Made by a program: the position numbers and the translations under genes. The notes under the pieces are model-generated. The model was not told the DNA's origin. It worked only from the letters and a program-made list of their open reading frames with translations, and did not search any database. Below, in pieces: positions 1-10,770 of a stretch of 64,000 nucleotides of DNA (positions are counted from its first letter, which is position 1; each line of letters starts with the position of its first letter). Origin of the DNA: Sclerurus mexicanus (lineage: Eukaryota > Chordata > Aves > Passeriformes > Furnariidae); NCBI GenBank assembly GCA_013396755.1, contig VWZF01004014.1, positions 76,301 to 140,300 on the forward strand. Reading direction: 5' to 3'.

Positions 1-1172
1 GGACTATTCCTTTGCATTTCTACATGCCTGAATGAATTTACACTAAATTTCAATGCTGCCAGAGAGATGGTGTATTTATGCCTCTAGAACAAATAGCAAA
101 TGCGCAATCACACACTCCTCAGATGCAACTGCTATGGAAAGTTAATATAAAAAAGTATTGGTGAGACTACTCCTAACATATGAATTTCTCAATATGGTGA
201 GTATGAGCTTAGTAAAGATGTGACTGAAATTCAACATTGTATTTACAATGAGTTATTAGCAATACAGAAATAATAAAGCAATTATTAGAATGAGTGGTCA
301 AAATAGCTCAAATAAAAAATTATGACAAAAAATTCCTCTCCTTAGACTCTGTCTAAGAATTAAACTGACCCTTAAGACCAAAATCAGACAGACTTCACAT
401 TTTTCATAAGGAAATTGCACCTGATATTAACAGAATTAAACTCTAAAAAGCATATAAAAACTCAAAACCCAAAAAACCAAACCAGTGATGAATATATTAG
501 CCTCACCTAAAACAACTAGTACTTCATGGTGTAAGAGATATGATTGCATGTAATGTTTAAAATTGTGATTTGGATGCAAACCCTATTACTTAGGCATAAA
601 CATTCCAGGGCATCTGGCTTTCCTGATAGCATACATTTATTTTACCCAGAAGAAAGAACAACTGACTTCAACTTTCAGTTACACAGAAAAACTGTTAACC
701 TTAAAATGAATACAGAACAATATGACTATTGGTATGCAACTCTGAACCACTTCTGTTTTATTTTTCTAACACTTTGTGAAGAAGAAATTGTGAGGCAAAC
801 TTAAGGACAGTCATCAAAGAGATGAAAACAGAAACCACTGCTGCACATTTTGGCATCATGCTAAATTCCAGAACAAGCAAGCAACAGTAACCTTGATCTC
901 CCTGGGAAAAAACCAAAACAACAAAACGACAACCAAAAAAACCTCAAAACCACAAAAAAAAAAACCCAAACCAAAACAAAATGAAAAAAGTGTCATAAGA
1001 AAAAACCTTTGATGTTAGGAGCATGCTTTTGTGCAAATGACAAAAAAACCCAACCAAACAAAACACCCCAAAGAATGCTCAAAAAATAGAATGATGCTAC
1101 AAGCAAACAAGCAAGAAAAAAAAATCCCAAACCAAACCCACAATGTTCTTCTGTCCGGTCAAAACTACTTAC
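1..1172 (-). other. PTPRD: PTPRD intron (partial), downstream of the 27-nt exon
   Basis: AT-rich with no coding signal. A low-complexity A/C-rich stretch lies at about 895-985 and again at 1040-1145; in the transcript these are U/G-rich tracts just after the 27-nt exon. A GCAUG (transcript strand) lies at 1022-1026, about 146 nt past the donor. The 86-residue open frame at 544-804 on the plus strand resembles nothing known. Confidence 0.7.
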
Positions 1173-1199
1173 ATGTTCAGTAGTATCATCATATTCCCA
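1173..1199 (-). CDS. PTPRD: PTPRD 27-nt exon within fibronectin type III repeat 5 (WEYDDTTEH)
   Basis: The exon is 27 nt, phase 0 to phase 0, between acceptor CTCTAAATCAG (AG at 1200-1201) and donor GTAAGT (1167-1172). It encodes Trp-Glu-Tyr-Asp-Asp-Thr-Thr-Glu-His. The position and length match the alternatively spliced 9-residue insert in FN3-5 of LAR (LASE-c) and the corresponding WEFDDTTEH of mammalian PTPRD. Upstream is a long pyrimidine-rich tract. Because both flanking junctions are phase 0, skipping keeps the frame. The next FN3-5 exon is not in positions 1-1172. Confidence 0.92.
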
Positions 1200-3126
1200 C
1201 TGATTTAGAGTAAAGGAAGTTGAAGGGAAAAACAAAAGAAATAAGGAAATTTGTAGCCTGGTTGAGATAAAGTTTTCTTAAAATAAATATGAAAGATGTC
1301 TGAAAAATTCATGTACAGTTTTAATTAATCGTGTAGAAGCACATGGAATTTGGTTAATGAAATCAGGCCAGGCATTTTTAATTCCATTTCTGCTTTTCCT
1401 AAAAACCAGCTACTTCTTTTTCCTTGACAAATGAAAGAAGTAATGAATCCTCTTGTACCATGTAGCATTATTTTATAATAGTTTGCATTAAAAGTTACCA
1501 GGGCGGAATTAAAGGTTACCTGGACTATTTAATCATGTTACCAGGCAATAAGCTTCCGTTTCCTAAATTAATGCAATACATTATTTAAATTAATAGTAGG
1601 ACTTTTAAGTCTTGAGACCTAACCATCAGGGTCTTCATACCTGCACAAGCCCTAATGACACACATCACAGAAGTATGATAGGCAGGGAGGAGTGGTAGGA
1701 AGAGAAAGCATTTGGTTATCCAGTGTGGAAAAATGGCAAACAGGCCACTCAAAGCCAAACTTGGCAAAAGAAGAAATATAACTTTTGCCTTTATGATACT
1801 TGGGCTCAAAGATCTCACCTAGTCTCCAGTTACTAGCTTTCTAATGTTTAAAATTATTTCAATCCACTACACAGAGAGGTTGAAAGTAAAACTTTGTGCA
1901 AGGAAGAGGAGAACCAAAGCACGCTAGCATGTCCTTTTCCATCTCCTCTCCCTTCTCCCTTTTTCCTTCCCATTTCCTGAACTACTTTCATCTTCCTCTC
2001 CACCTAATCTAAGCTCTAAGAATACCGTGTTTTGCAAAATAGGAAGTAAGTACTGGCAGGTAAAACTGCAACAAAGACCTCCAGAAATAGAGGCAGTATT
2101 TTTAGAATAGGGTCCTCAGCAAAACATGGGTATAGGAGACCTATTCTCAAAAAATGGTCTCTGCAGAACTGAAATTTAGAACTGGAAGCGAGAAAAGAAG
2201 AAAAGCAAAAACCCATTTATTTGCTCAAACAAAATATTTAAGAATCAGATTTAATTCTTTAATTTAGATTGATAATTTCTTTTAATTTCCAATCAATCCA
2301 GTCATAAACCACGGGCTAGCAGTGACAGGTGTGTACTTCATAATAGTTTCAATGTAGAATAACTCCTCCAGCACCAGAAGCTTTGGAAATCCTAAGTTTT
2401 ACAGAGCACTGGCATACCTCAATCAGTGAAATCCTAGTCTCAGAAGCTTTTTAAACTTGATGTTATCATCTTCTCATAATTTCATTGGGAAATGAAACAA
2501 TTTCAGATGGGAAATTTTGCAATATAAATAATCACATACCTATTTAAACTAAGGTTCTCATTACAGTTATTGATACGAATAATGAAAAGTATAAATACCT
2601 CAGTGGTTTCTAAAATTGCACTAAGAAAATTCATTTCTTGTGAAATACATGGTGAGGTGCATACAAGTTAATCACAGAACCACTGTAATAATGGGCTAAC
2701 ACAGGCTTCTAATGATTCTAGGCTCTCCACTGAAACAATGCCATAGCAGATTGGTAGATGAAGCCATGCACAATTTGCTACGCTGAATGTGACCTGAATC
2801 AGACCACCCTGATGTTTTACATGTTCAGAGCATACATATAGGGTTTCCATAAGCCTCCAGGTTTAGAGGAACCAGAAGAATGACACATCTTAGCATTTAG
2901 TTGCAGACTGATAAAGATGTCTAGGTTTAGTTCAAGAACCTTTAAATGTAAGTGTTCTAAAAAAGTTTTTAAAATAGAGACAAAAAGTATTATCTGGTAG
3001 GCTGATAAATAGAAATATTAAAAAAAGCCAAAACCCACAAACAACAAAAGGCAGTTCTGTATAGCTGTTTGGTACATTAAATGTCTTCACAGTGACCTAG
3101 AAAAGAACATAAAGTGCTCTAACTAC
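1200..3126 (-). other. PTPRD: PTPRD intron
   Basis: Length is 1927 bp, between the FN3-5 exon and the 27-nt exon. A pyrimidine-rich plus-strand block lies at about 1930-2000. No repeat family or gene was recognised. Confidence 0.75.
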
Positions 3127-3320
3127 CTGTGCATCAGCCAGCATGATGTCCTTCAGCATGGGCTGACCCTTTGGCTCTCCATTTTCCATCCTCACGTAGT
3201 GGACCTGGTATCCTCGGATCTGACCATGCTGCTTATTGGGCACAGGTGAGCGCCATGACACTTTAACAGCAGTAGAGTTGAGAGCCTCTACCTCGACTTT
3301 GCGAGGAGGACCACTAGGAA
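3127..3320 (-). CDS. PTPRD: PTPRD exon: first part of fibronectin type III repeat 5
   Basis: The exon is 194 nt, entering in phase 1 and leaving in phase 0. Acceptor is GTTGTTCCAG and donor GTAGTT. The peptide starts VPSGPPRKVEVEALNSTAVK, has VSWRSPVPNKQHGQIRGYQV and HYVRMENGEPKGQPML, and ends LADAQ. It covers roughly the A to D strands of FN3-5. The remainder is split between the optional 27-nt exon at 1173-1199 and an exon beyond the left edge. Open frame upstream of the acceptor is intronic read-through. Confidence 0.96.
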
Positions 3321-4323
3321 CTGGAACAACATCATTGGACAGAAGAGAATTACAGGCACCTGTCCCACCCATGCCTTTTTCTTTCTCTTAAAAAAGGGCA
3401 GACTCGCTATGTTTTCTTTGAAGAATACAAATCATTCAACAAATGAAACTGCTCAACCAATCTGCTCTACCTTTCAGTGAAAAGATCAAAAAACATGACT
3501 GATGCAAAAAATGGAAGAAAAAGGAGTATTAGAGAAATAGAAAAACATGTAAAAATGTACAAAAGCCAAGGAAGATGCTTTGAGATTCAAAGCATTACAG
3601 TACAAAGAGATATTTTAATCACTGAAATAATAATACTATAACAATAACAAAACCACAAAATATTTAAAAAACGTTTCTCTTGCTTTTGTTCACCAAGTTC
3701 TATGTTTTGTTTTGATTTTTTTCCTCGGTAGTATAAAAAGGAGGCTGATAACAAGGCTGTCTTCTGTCACTTTCAAGAATGGAAGTAAAGAAAATGTGTG
3801 GAGCATCAGTTTTCCAAGATCAAAAAACAAAACAAACAAAAAAATCCAACCAAAAAAAGAAAAAAAAACAAAAGACCAAATCAAAAAGCACAATATGGAA
3901 GAAGAAGGCAGTTAAGAAAATGACACAAAAAAAACCCCCAAAACACCAAAACCTGAAAAAAAGTTTCTAGACATAAGTGTTTAAAAATGACAATGACTGC
4001 AAAATCAAGGAAAAGGCAGAAAGTTTTTTCCCTGAGAGTTATTTTTATGGTCAAGGAGGAGCAAAGGGATATGTATGGGTAAAAAGGAGCGGCAAATTCA
4101 CGTCACTCACAAAAACAGTGCTTTCTGATAAAAAACATAAAAATATCAAATATAAAAACGGTGTAGAAAGGACAAGTCTTTGATTAAAAACCTCAAAGGG
4201 TGATAATATCTGATTATATTTGGGAAAAAAAGAGGAGCAGAAAAAATTACTGTTAGCCTATACAAAAGACAGCAGATCGACAGAGTCATAAAGGTGCAAA
4301 CTGATGTAGTGGAGGCAACATAC
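3321..4323 (-). other. PTPRD: PTPRD intron with A-rich low-complexity block
   Basis: Length is 1003 bp. Positions 3820-3965 are A-rich with scattered C/G on the plus strand; the lysine-rich open frames there are compositional artefacts. Nothing else was recognised. Confidence 0.75.
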
Positions 4324-4629
4324 CATCTTCATCTGTCCGAATCAATACTGCTAAGCTCTCTGGGCCAGGTCCAACATCAGTGTGAGCAGTCACCGAAATC
4401 TGGTACTCAGTCCATTTTTCCAGCTGTTCCAAAAGGTATTGGGTACTGTCCGAGGAAATTCCCAAAATTTCATGGGGCTTGACATCTTCTCCATCAATCC
4501 CAATGTACTTGATGGAGTATTCAGTGATAATGCCGTTCTGTTTTTCCACTGGTGGAGGTTTCCAACTTACCAAAATGCTAGTGGAGCTGGGGCTTGTGCA
4601 ACTAATGTCTTGAGGAGGAGCTGATGGCT
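4324..4629 (-). CDS. PTPRD: PTPRD exon: fibronectin type III repeat 4
   Basis: The exon is 306 nt (102 codons), phase 1 to phase 1, with acceptor TGAAATTAG and donor GTATGT (4318-4323). The peptide starts KPSAPPQDISCTSPSSTSIL, has VSWKPPPVEKQNGIITEYSI and TEYQISVTAHTDVGPGP, and ends LIRTDED. This is a complete FN3 repeat. In the family it is the first repeat of the FN3-4 to FN3-7 block, which brain isoforms commonly omit; the symmetric phase allows that. The acceptor ATTAG|AG offers a second AG two bases later, but only the first keeps the frame. Confidence 0.96.
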
Positions 4630-7600
4630 CTAATTTCAGTAGTGGGTTAAAGGAGGATTTGAGTGGAAGGATAGGCGTGATTGAAAAAAAAATGAACAAA
4701 GGAAAAATAAAAATAAATAAAATACAACCAAATGAAAATAATAATAAAAAAAAGTAGAAACTTAAAAAAGCAAAATGTCAAATAATCATATGCACCTTGG
4801 CTTATCAACATGAGGAAACTGAAAATGAATAGACCAACCAAATGGTGAAAAAGGATGTAGGGGATATATATGAAAATGAAACCTCAAAATAACATTACCT
4901 ACCTGTAATTAAAATTCTTCTTGAAATAAACAAAAACGTGACACTTATATGACTACTGATCTATCCTTACAATCACTGCAATTAGTGCAAGCTATAATAT
5001 TTTAAATAACACATGACAAGTATTTACTTACAAATTTGGACATATCCCCTTCAAGAAGCTTTACTCTCCTTGAGGAAAAAGTCTCTTTTAACAGAACTCC
5101 TAAAAACTTGCAGTAATTGCTAGAAATTGCTCCAGATTGCCATTTTTGCAGCCTTTTCACTCTCCTCAGCAAATCATTTTTTTGTAAATAACTGAGTCTG
5201 CCTGACACAAGTCAATTATAAATTACATTTAAATCGAAATCATTTAATGAAACATTTCTTGTAGCCAACATACTAGGAGCATGCAGTCCATAGAAGATGA
5301 AGAAAGTCTTAGTCAAAGATTTACCTACCAGGAAAAAGTGACAGGCTTGCTGATTCTGACTGTAACTTGTACTTACCCTAGATCAGCTGTCAGTTTTATT
5401 TTTTTAACTCCTCTTGGAGACACCTTTGCTAGCAAAAAATTAATCCTACCAATAATGTAAATTACTTCTAAGAAAAAAAAAATCTACCCCAAACAATGTA
5501 TCAAGAAGACAGGTATTCATTAGACACAGAGAGTTTACAAGATCAGCACATCAGAACAGTGAGAGTTTGTGACTTTCTTTCATCTCCTGTCACCAGCAGC
5601 AATCTTCCAGAGCAGAAGTGCTCACCTTTACTGACTTGTTCTTGAAGGAATATGTTAGCGTATTTACCATTTCCAAGCTTCAGGGCATTTAAGCATGTAT
5701 GTCATTTCACTGTTTTTAGTGAGGCAAATCAGGTACTGAAAGTTAGGTATGCATTTATGTGGTTAAATGTACTTTGACTTATCAAAATCTATGCTTATTA
5801 ACAGATCATTCAGAGTACAAAAAGAAGCCACAGCTCAAATTCACTGGCAGAAGTAGTGGATGCAGACTCCTTTCCTTATTTCTGCCTTCTCTCTTGGAAG
5901 GAAAATAAGAGTTTTATGTGTAAGACCTTTATTTCCCTGTCTCCCCTCTCCCCCCAATTTTCTTTCCATTTCTTAAGGGAAAAAAGAAACAAATGGATAT
6001 TTATACTTATACTAGGCACATGAAACAAAATTAAAACAACAGCGAAGGTGTAGGACCCTGCTGTGACCTACTGCATTTACACATGTAGCTTTCAGTTCCC
6101 TACAGCTCTTTCTACAAGGATCAATGGCTTTTTACTCAGTATGGTACACTGCTCTTTTGAAGGGAAAATTAAAGGGAATGTACCAGTATTTCAACTACAT
6201 AGAGGAGGTGGATGGGGGAACAGATGAGAATGATCATATTTGGGATTGTTTTTATATACACTAATTCAGTAATCAAGTTCTCAAAGCACATGGGTCCCCT
6301 TCTACCATTAACTTGTGCAGAAAGTAAAATACTTCTAAATGCCCCTTGAGGGTCTTCCGAAAAAGAAAGAAATCCCTGCAGCATCTTCCTCTGATACCAA
6401 GATGAAAAGCAATAGCATATTCTGGTGAATATTGCTAATAAACTCATAGAAGTTTATTAATTTTTTATTCCTTATACTCTGAAAATGCAAAAATACTGCA
6501 CTTATGTAACCAAGGATAATTTGAAGGCTACTTGTGTAACCCGGTTTACTAACGTATACACTTTTTTCTTAAAATGCAAAATTTTTGCAAAAAAAAGGGT
6601 TGCAATCTTTTTACCATATAACTTGGGTTTGACCACTGAAATAACTGGATTTCCCTACTATCTGAAGACACAAAGCTGAGAAAAATATAACATGTTCTTA
6701 TATTCAAGAAGGGAAAACGGCAATGTGCTTACATATGGAATAGGCAGCCTTGGCTCTTAGATGTTTATTCTGTATGCACAGTCTAAGCAATCTCAGTGTA
6801 AGAGAATGTGACTTCTACATGTTTGACATTGCTCCCAGAATAAATAAATACCTTGTTCTTAATCCAATTCCTGATTCGGGATTACTAAAATGAAAGGGTG
6901 CTTTGCCACTATCTCTAAAACCAGCCTTGTTAGGTAACTGTCTTATTCCAAATGCCTTAGAAATGCTTCAGAAACACATTTAGCTTTGGTTTAAGGTGTG
7001 TAGCACTGTGTCTTCAGTCACACTAATTGCTATTAATAAATAACACCAGCAAGGAATGATGGTGTAATCACATCTGTTATGACTGCAAATTAAAAAGACT
7101 TGTGTCAATTGAGAAACAGAATTTTCTGTTTTGAATAGTATTACTCTAAGAATAGGCCATTTAATTTAAAACAAATACAAATAGAATTGTACTAAGTTTT
7201 AAAATGACACATTGTAATGCAAACTGTCAGGAAAGCACAACTTATCAGGCATAACTAATACTTCTGCACATCATCTCTGAATATCGCATTGTGTTAGTTA
7301 CATGTTAATTTAAATATATTAAGGTGTATATATAAATCCCTGGCAAGTTTTTACATATTATTTCTGGGCAAATGTGATGAGTTTCATGATACTGTTTCCA
7401 TGTAAAATGACTGAACGTTGTAAAAAGCTCTGATTCAGAAAATCTAACAAAATCAGAATGATCAGCTATTATAAAAGCGTTATTAAGAAATTTTGGTACA
7501 GTCTGAAATATTCAAAATGGCCCATTCCACAGATTTTTGTAGTTCAGGGAGATGCTGCAGAAACAACATAGTATTGCAGGAAATATGCAGACTGGGTAGG

Positions 7601-7935
7601 TGGAATTTTATGAGTGAAGGACGGTTATTACAGTATACCTATTGCATGATATAACATTTTACCTTATTAGAACATAAAATATTATTATGATAGCATTATA
7701 TTGCCTCCTTAGACACTGGTTTACAGAGATTGTTTTTTGAAACTACATAAAAGCCACTCATATATTAAGTTGATAACAATACACCTCAAAAATACACATT
7801 TTAAGCATTCTTTTGCTGAATTAAGTAATATGAATGCTGCATTTTGCCTTTGTTGATGCCTCTCTGGGCTACTGAGATTCATCTCTTCCAGAAATACAAG
7901 ATAAGGGAATAAAGTTTGCAAGGAAAGACACCTAC
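4630..7935 (-). other. PTPRD: PTPRD intron
   Basis: Length is 3306 bp between the FN3-3 and FN3-4 exons, AT-rich. I see no repeat family, exon or RNA gene in it. A pyrimidine-rich block lies near 5930-5970. Confidence 0.7.
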
Positions 7936-8080
7936 TTGACTGCATGGTTCTCGCTGAGATTTCTGCTGTTGAAGCACCCAGGCCTTGAGAAGAACGTGCA
8001 GCTAGACGGAATAAGTAGAGGCTGTTTGGTCTTAAGCCTTGCAGACGATAAGATGTAGTAGGTTCGGTGGAAACACGTTG
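7936..8080 (-). CDS. PTPRD: PTPRD exon: second part of fibronectin type III repeat 3
   Basis: The exon is 145 nt, entering in phase 0 and leaving in phase 1. Acceptor AG is at 8081-8082 and donor GTAGGT at 7930-7935. The peptide begins QRVSTEPTTSYRLQGL and includes YLFRLAARSSQGLGAST and ISARTMQS, the FN3 F- and G-strand end. The last base A can join the next local exon as K-PSAPPQ. In mammals the same phase-1 junction can instead join FN3-8 directly, giving the short isoform without FN3-4 to FN3-7. The FN3-8 exon is outside the window, so that splice is inferred. Confidence 0.94.
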
Positions 8081-8812
8081 CTAAAGGTAGATAATAAGAG
8101 GGAGTCTTGATTAGTATTCAGAGACTAGAAATTCTTCTGTTGCATATAGAAGAAAGTCATTCATACTCCTATAATCCCATTGAGAAAAACTTACATTCAA
8201 GAAAACTAATCAGAACAAAACCAAACCAAACCAAACCAAAAATGAATGCATTAATTTGACAAACACATATGAAATATTTTTTAAAGTTAACAGTTTACTG
8301 AGTGAAACTCAAAGCCAGAATTGCTGCTTGACTGTTTGAGGAAGAAATAGTTGTGTACAAAGCATAAAGTGCTTTTCAAGCAATATCACATGAATAAAGC
8401 CTTACCTATCGCTATCTTTTATAACAGTGCGTAAAAATTATCTAAGGCTGAACAGACTTCAAAGTTCAAGTATAAGTCCAAAAAAAGCTGAATGGGTCCA
8501 TAACATGTCTCCAACCACTTTTGTTTCCAAGCCTTATTAGAGGAACAGGCTTGGAAAAACATACTCAATGTCTGAAACTGGATGGAACTCATTGTCTACA
8601 GCAAAATTTCACTTGCTGGTAGCCATCAACAGCATTTTTGCCTATTTACACACATTCAACCCATCCCTAGACTAACTGTTGGGTTAACAAACTCCTAAGT
8701 ATCAAGGCATTTGTACTAAAAAACTTACTAATCCATGAAATTTAAACCATTGCAGCATTTTATGTCTGACTTACTAAAGGTTATTTGAAAGATGTACAAT
8801 CTTGCTACTTAC
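8081..8812 (-). other. PTPRD: PTPRD intron with short AAACC repeat
   Basis: Length is 732 bp, splitting FN3-3. It contains an (AAACC)n tract at about 8216-8239. Nothing else was recognised. Confidence 0.75.
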
Positions 8813-8946
8813 CTCCTCCCCATGTTCCCCATCTTTGTAAACCAGTTCATAGCTGGAAATGGTATCAGAGCGTGGAGGTGTCCAGGAAAGCAATATGCTC
8901 GTTTCAGACTCAGGTTCTGCTTTGAAGTTTAGTGGTTGACCAGGCA
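8813..8946 (-). CDS. PTPRD: PTPRD exon: first part of fibronectin type III repeat 3
   Basis: The exon is 134 nt, entering in phase 1 and leaving in phase 0. Acceptor is TTTTTTCTTCAG and donor GTAAGT at 8807-8812. The peptide begins VPGQPLNFKAEPESETSILL and continues SWTPPRSD to YELVYKDGEHGEE. The SILLSWTPP tryptophan is the FN3 core residue. The repeat is completed by the exon at 7936-8080 after a 732-bp intron. It is too short and too split to appear as one long open frame and was read from the sequence directly. Confidence 0.95.
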
Positions 8947-9099
8947 CTGAAGAAAAAAGTTGAGCAGTGTTGCCAATTATTTATCTGACTAGTTCAATAC
9001 TTCAAATCTTTTAAACTACTGTCTGAATATTTCATGTAATAATAGTTTTATTTAACTTACTGGACTTACACAAATTGATTTACAGTACCATGAAATAAA

Positions 9100-9157
9100 T
9101 TAATCTGAGCAAAGAAAAAGAATACTGATTAATCTGAGCAAAGAAAAAGAATACTGA
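9100..9157. repeat. Perfect 29-bp tandem duplication
   Basis: Two adjacent identical 29-bp copies, 9100-9128 and 9129-9157, each beginning TTAATCTGAGCAAAGAAAAA. There are no mismatches, so the duplication is recent or an assembly artefact. Confidence 0.95.
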
Positions 9158-10439
9158 TACATTTAAATCACACGTAAAAAAATTATCAGTGATGTCAAAT
9201 AAATATTTTACAGTATAAATAACACACATAAAACTGAAAAGCAATAGAAGAGATGTTTGGTGATGAATACCAGTGATCTAATAATCTATGTGTGAAATGG
9301 CAAATCTACATATTTATGTGTGTATGGGGAAAGCTAGTAGAACATATGATTGGCTTGAATAGTCTAGAATAAAGTGCTGAAACCATTACATACATTTTCA
9401 AATATGAAAGTTATTTGCTCAGGTCATAAATGAAAAATAGAAAACACATCCTGCTCTTTAAGCCACCTACATATTGAATGTTTGTGTTACTTGAAGAAGG
9501 TATAACCTACTGAAGAGAACTTCAGTAAAGTTCTCATTAAGTGACATATTTCTACCCTTTCAAGGTATTTTTACCAATATAGTTGAATTTCTAGTGACAG
9601 CACTTTCTAATTGCAAGAAGTAAAAATACAATTTTGATTGCACTAGTCAAGAACATTTTCTGTTGTTACACCTTGTGTAATGGTCACAGAAATTATACAG
9701 ACTAAACATTCCCTTTGTTTATGTCTTCAAATCTAAAGCAATTAAGGTGGACTGGGAAAACACAGCAAAATGTAACTTTATCATTGGACTGTATACAATA
9801 CTTTTGGTACCCAAGTTTTAAAACATTACTTTCAGTCAACAGTCTGTTGATAAGGCATGAAACAGTTTTCCACAGTATTTCTAGCAGTTCAAAAATAAAC
9901 TGTAGCATGTTTATTTTTTAAGGGGAAAAAAATATACTTCTTAGCACATACTGAGAACAGGTGTGACAAGCATGATGTGACAATAATGATGGCTTCACAA
10001 ACATTTTTTTGGTGGAGAATTCTATTACAGCTTTATAAGTATGTATCTTTTAAAAACCACATGGAGCAAATAGTGAAAAAAACCTGGTATTTTATCTTCC
10101 CCAGACTTTTACACTCTGAGGGTAACACTGCCCTTGTGTATGCTGGTATAGATTTGATACCTAACTTTAGACAGATAACCTTTCTACATGAGGTGCATAT
10201 TCAAGCTCCTGTGTGGAGGTTTCAAGTCCCTACCATTCTTTCTTTTTTAAATGAGTGTGATGAACAAAAGACCAACTCTTATTACAGGAATAAAAAGGAA
10301 TAGGACTAATTTGCTGTTTTTCTAAAAAACACTGGTCTAAAAAGAGACCACTGCCTAGGTACAGCAAGGTGCACAGGAAGGAATTACAGGAAATATCAAC
10401 TAAGTATTTTTGACCAAAATACTTCTGATTTTGCATGAA

Positions 10440-10770
10440 GAGGCTGCAGAGCTGGGGATGGTTCAGCTGAGAGAAGGGATAGTTTTGAGCGCACTCAACA
10501 GTACCCTCCGCACCAATAAAAGGGATGGAATAAATGTAGCCAGGCTCTTCAGAGAGTGTGGCAGGTGAAGCTGAGGACAACACAATGATAAAGCCAGGGC
10601 CCAGGGAAGTTGGACCATACCAGCCTTGGGGGGTTTTACACCTCAGCAGGGTGAAGCCCTAAGAAACTCAGTCTGACCCCATAGCTGAGCCTGCTCTGGG
10701 CAGTGGCTGGGCTGGAGACCTTCCCAGAAGATCATCTTGCCAGCCTGAATTGTCCTGTGATGCTATCATC
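10440..10770 (+). mobile_element. Diverged CR1-like LINE 3' fragment (tentative)
   Basis: The block is more GC-rich than its surroundings. It includes CTGCTCTGGGCAG, GGCTGGGCTGGAGACCTTCC and a tail CTGAATTGTCCTGTGATGCT. These parallel, in order, the CR1 3' consensus elements 'TGCTCTGGGCAG', 'GTTGGACTAGATGACC' and 'TTCTGTGATTCTATGAT'. It is much more diverged than the other CR1 copies, and the left boundary is a guess. Confidence 0.5.

Noticed and set aside
3690..3970. Lys-rich open frames around an A-rich block
   Set aside because: Low-complexity sequence in a PTPRD intron.
9977..10303. 108-residue plus-strand open frame
   Set aside because: No recognisable domain, antisense inside an intron, AT-rich chance frame.
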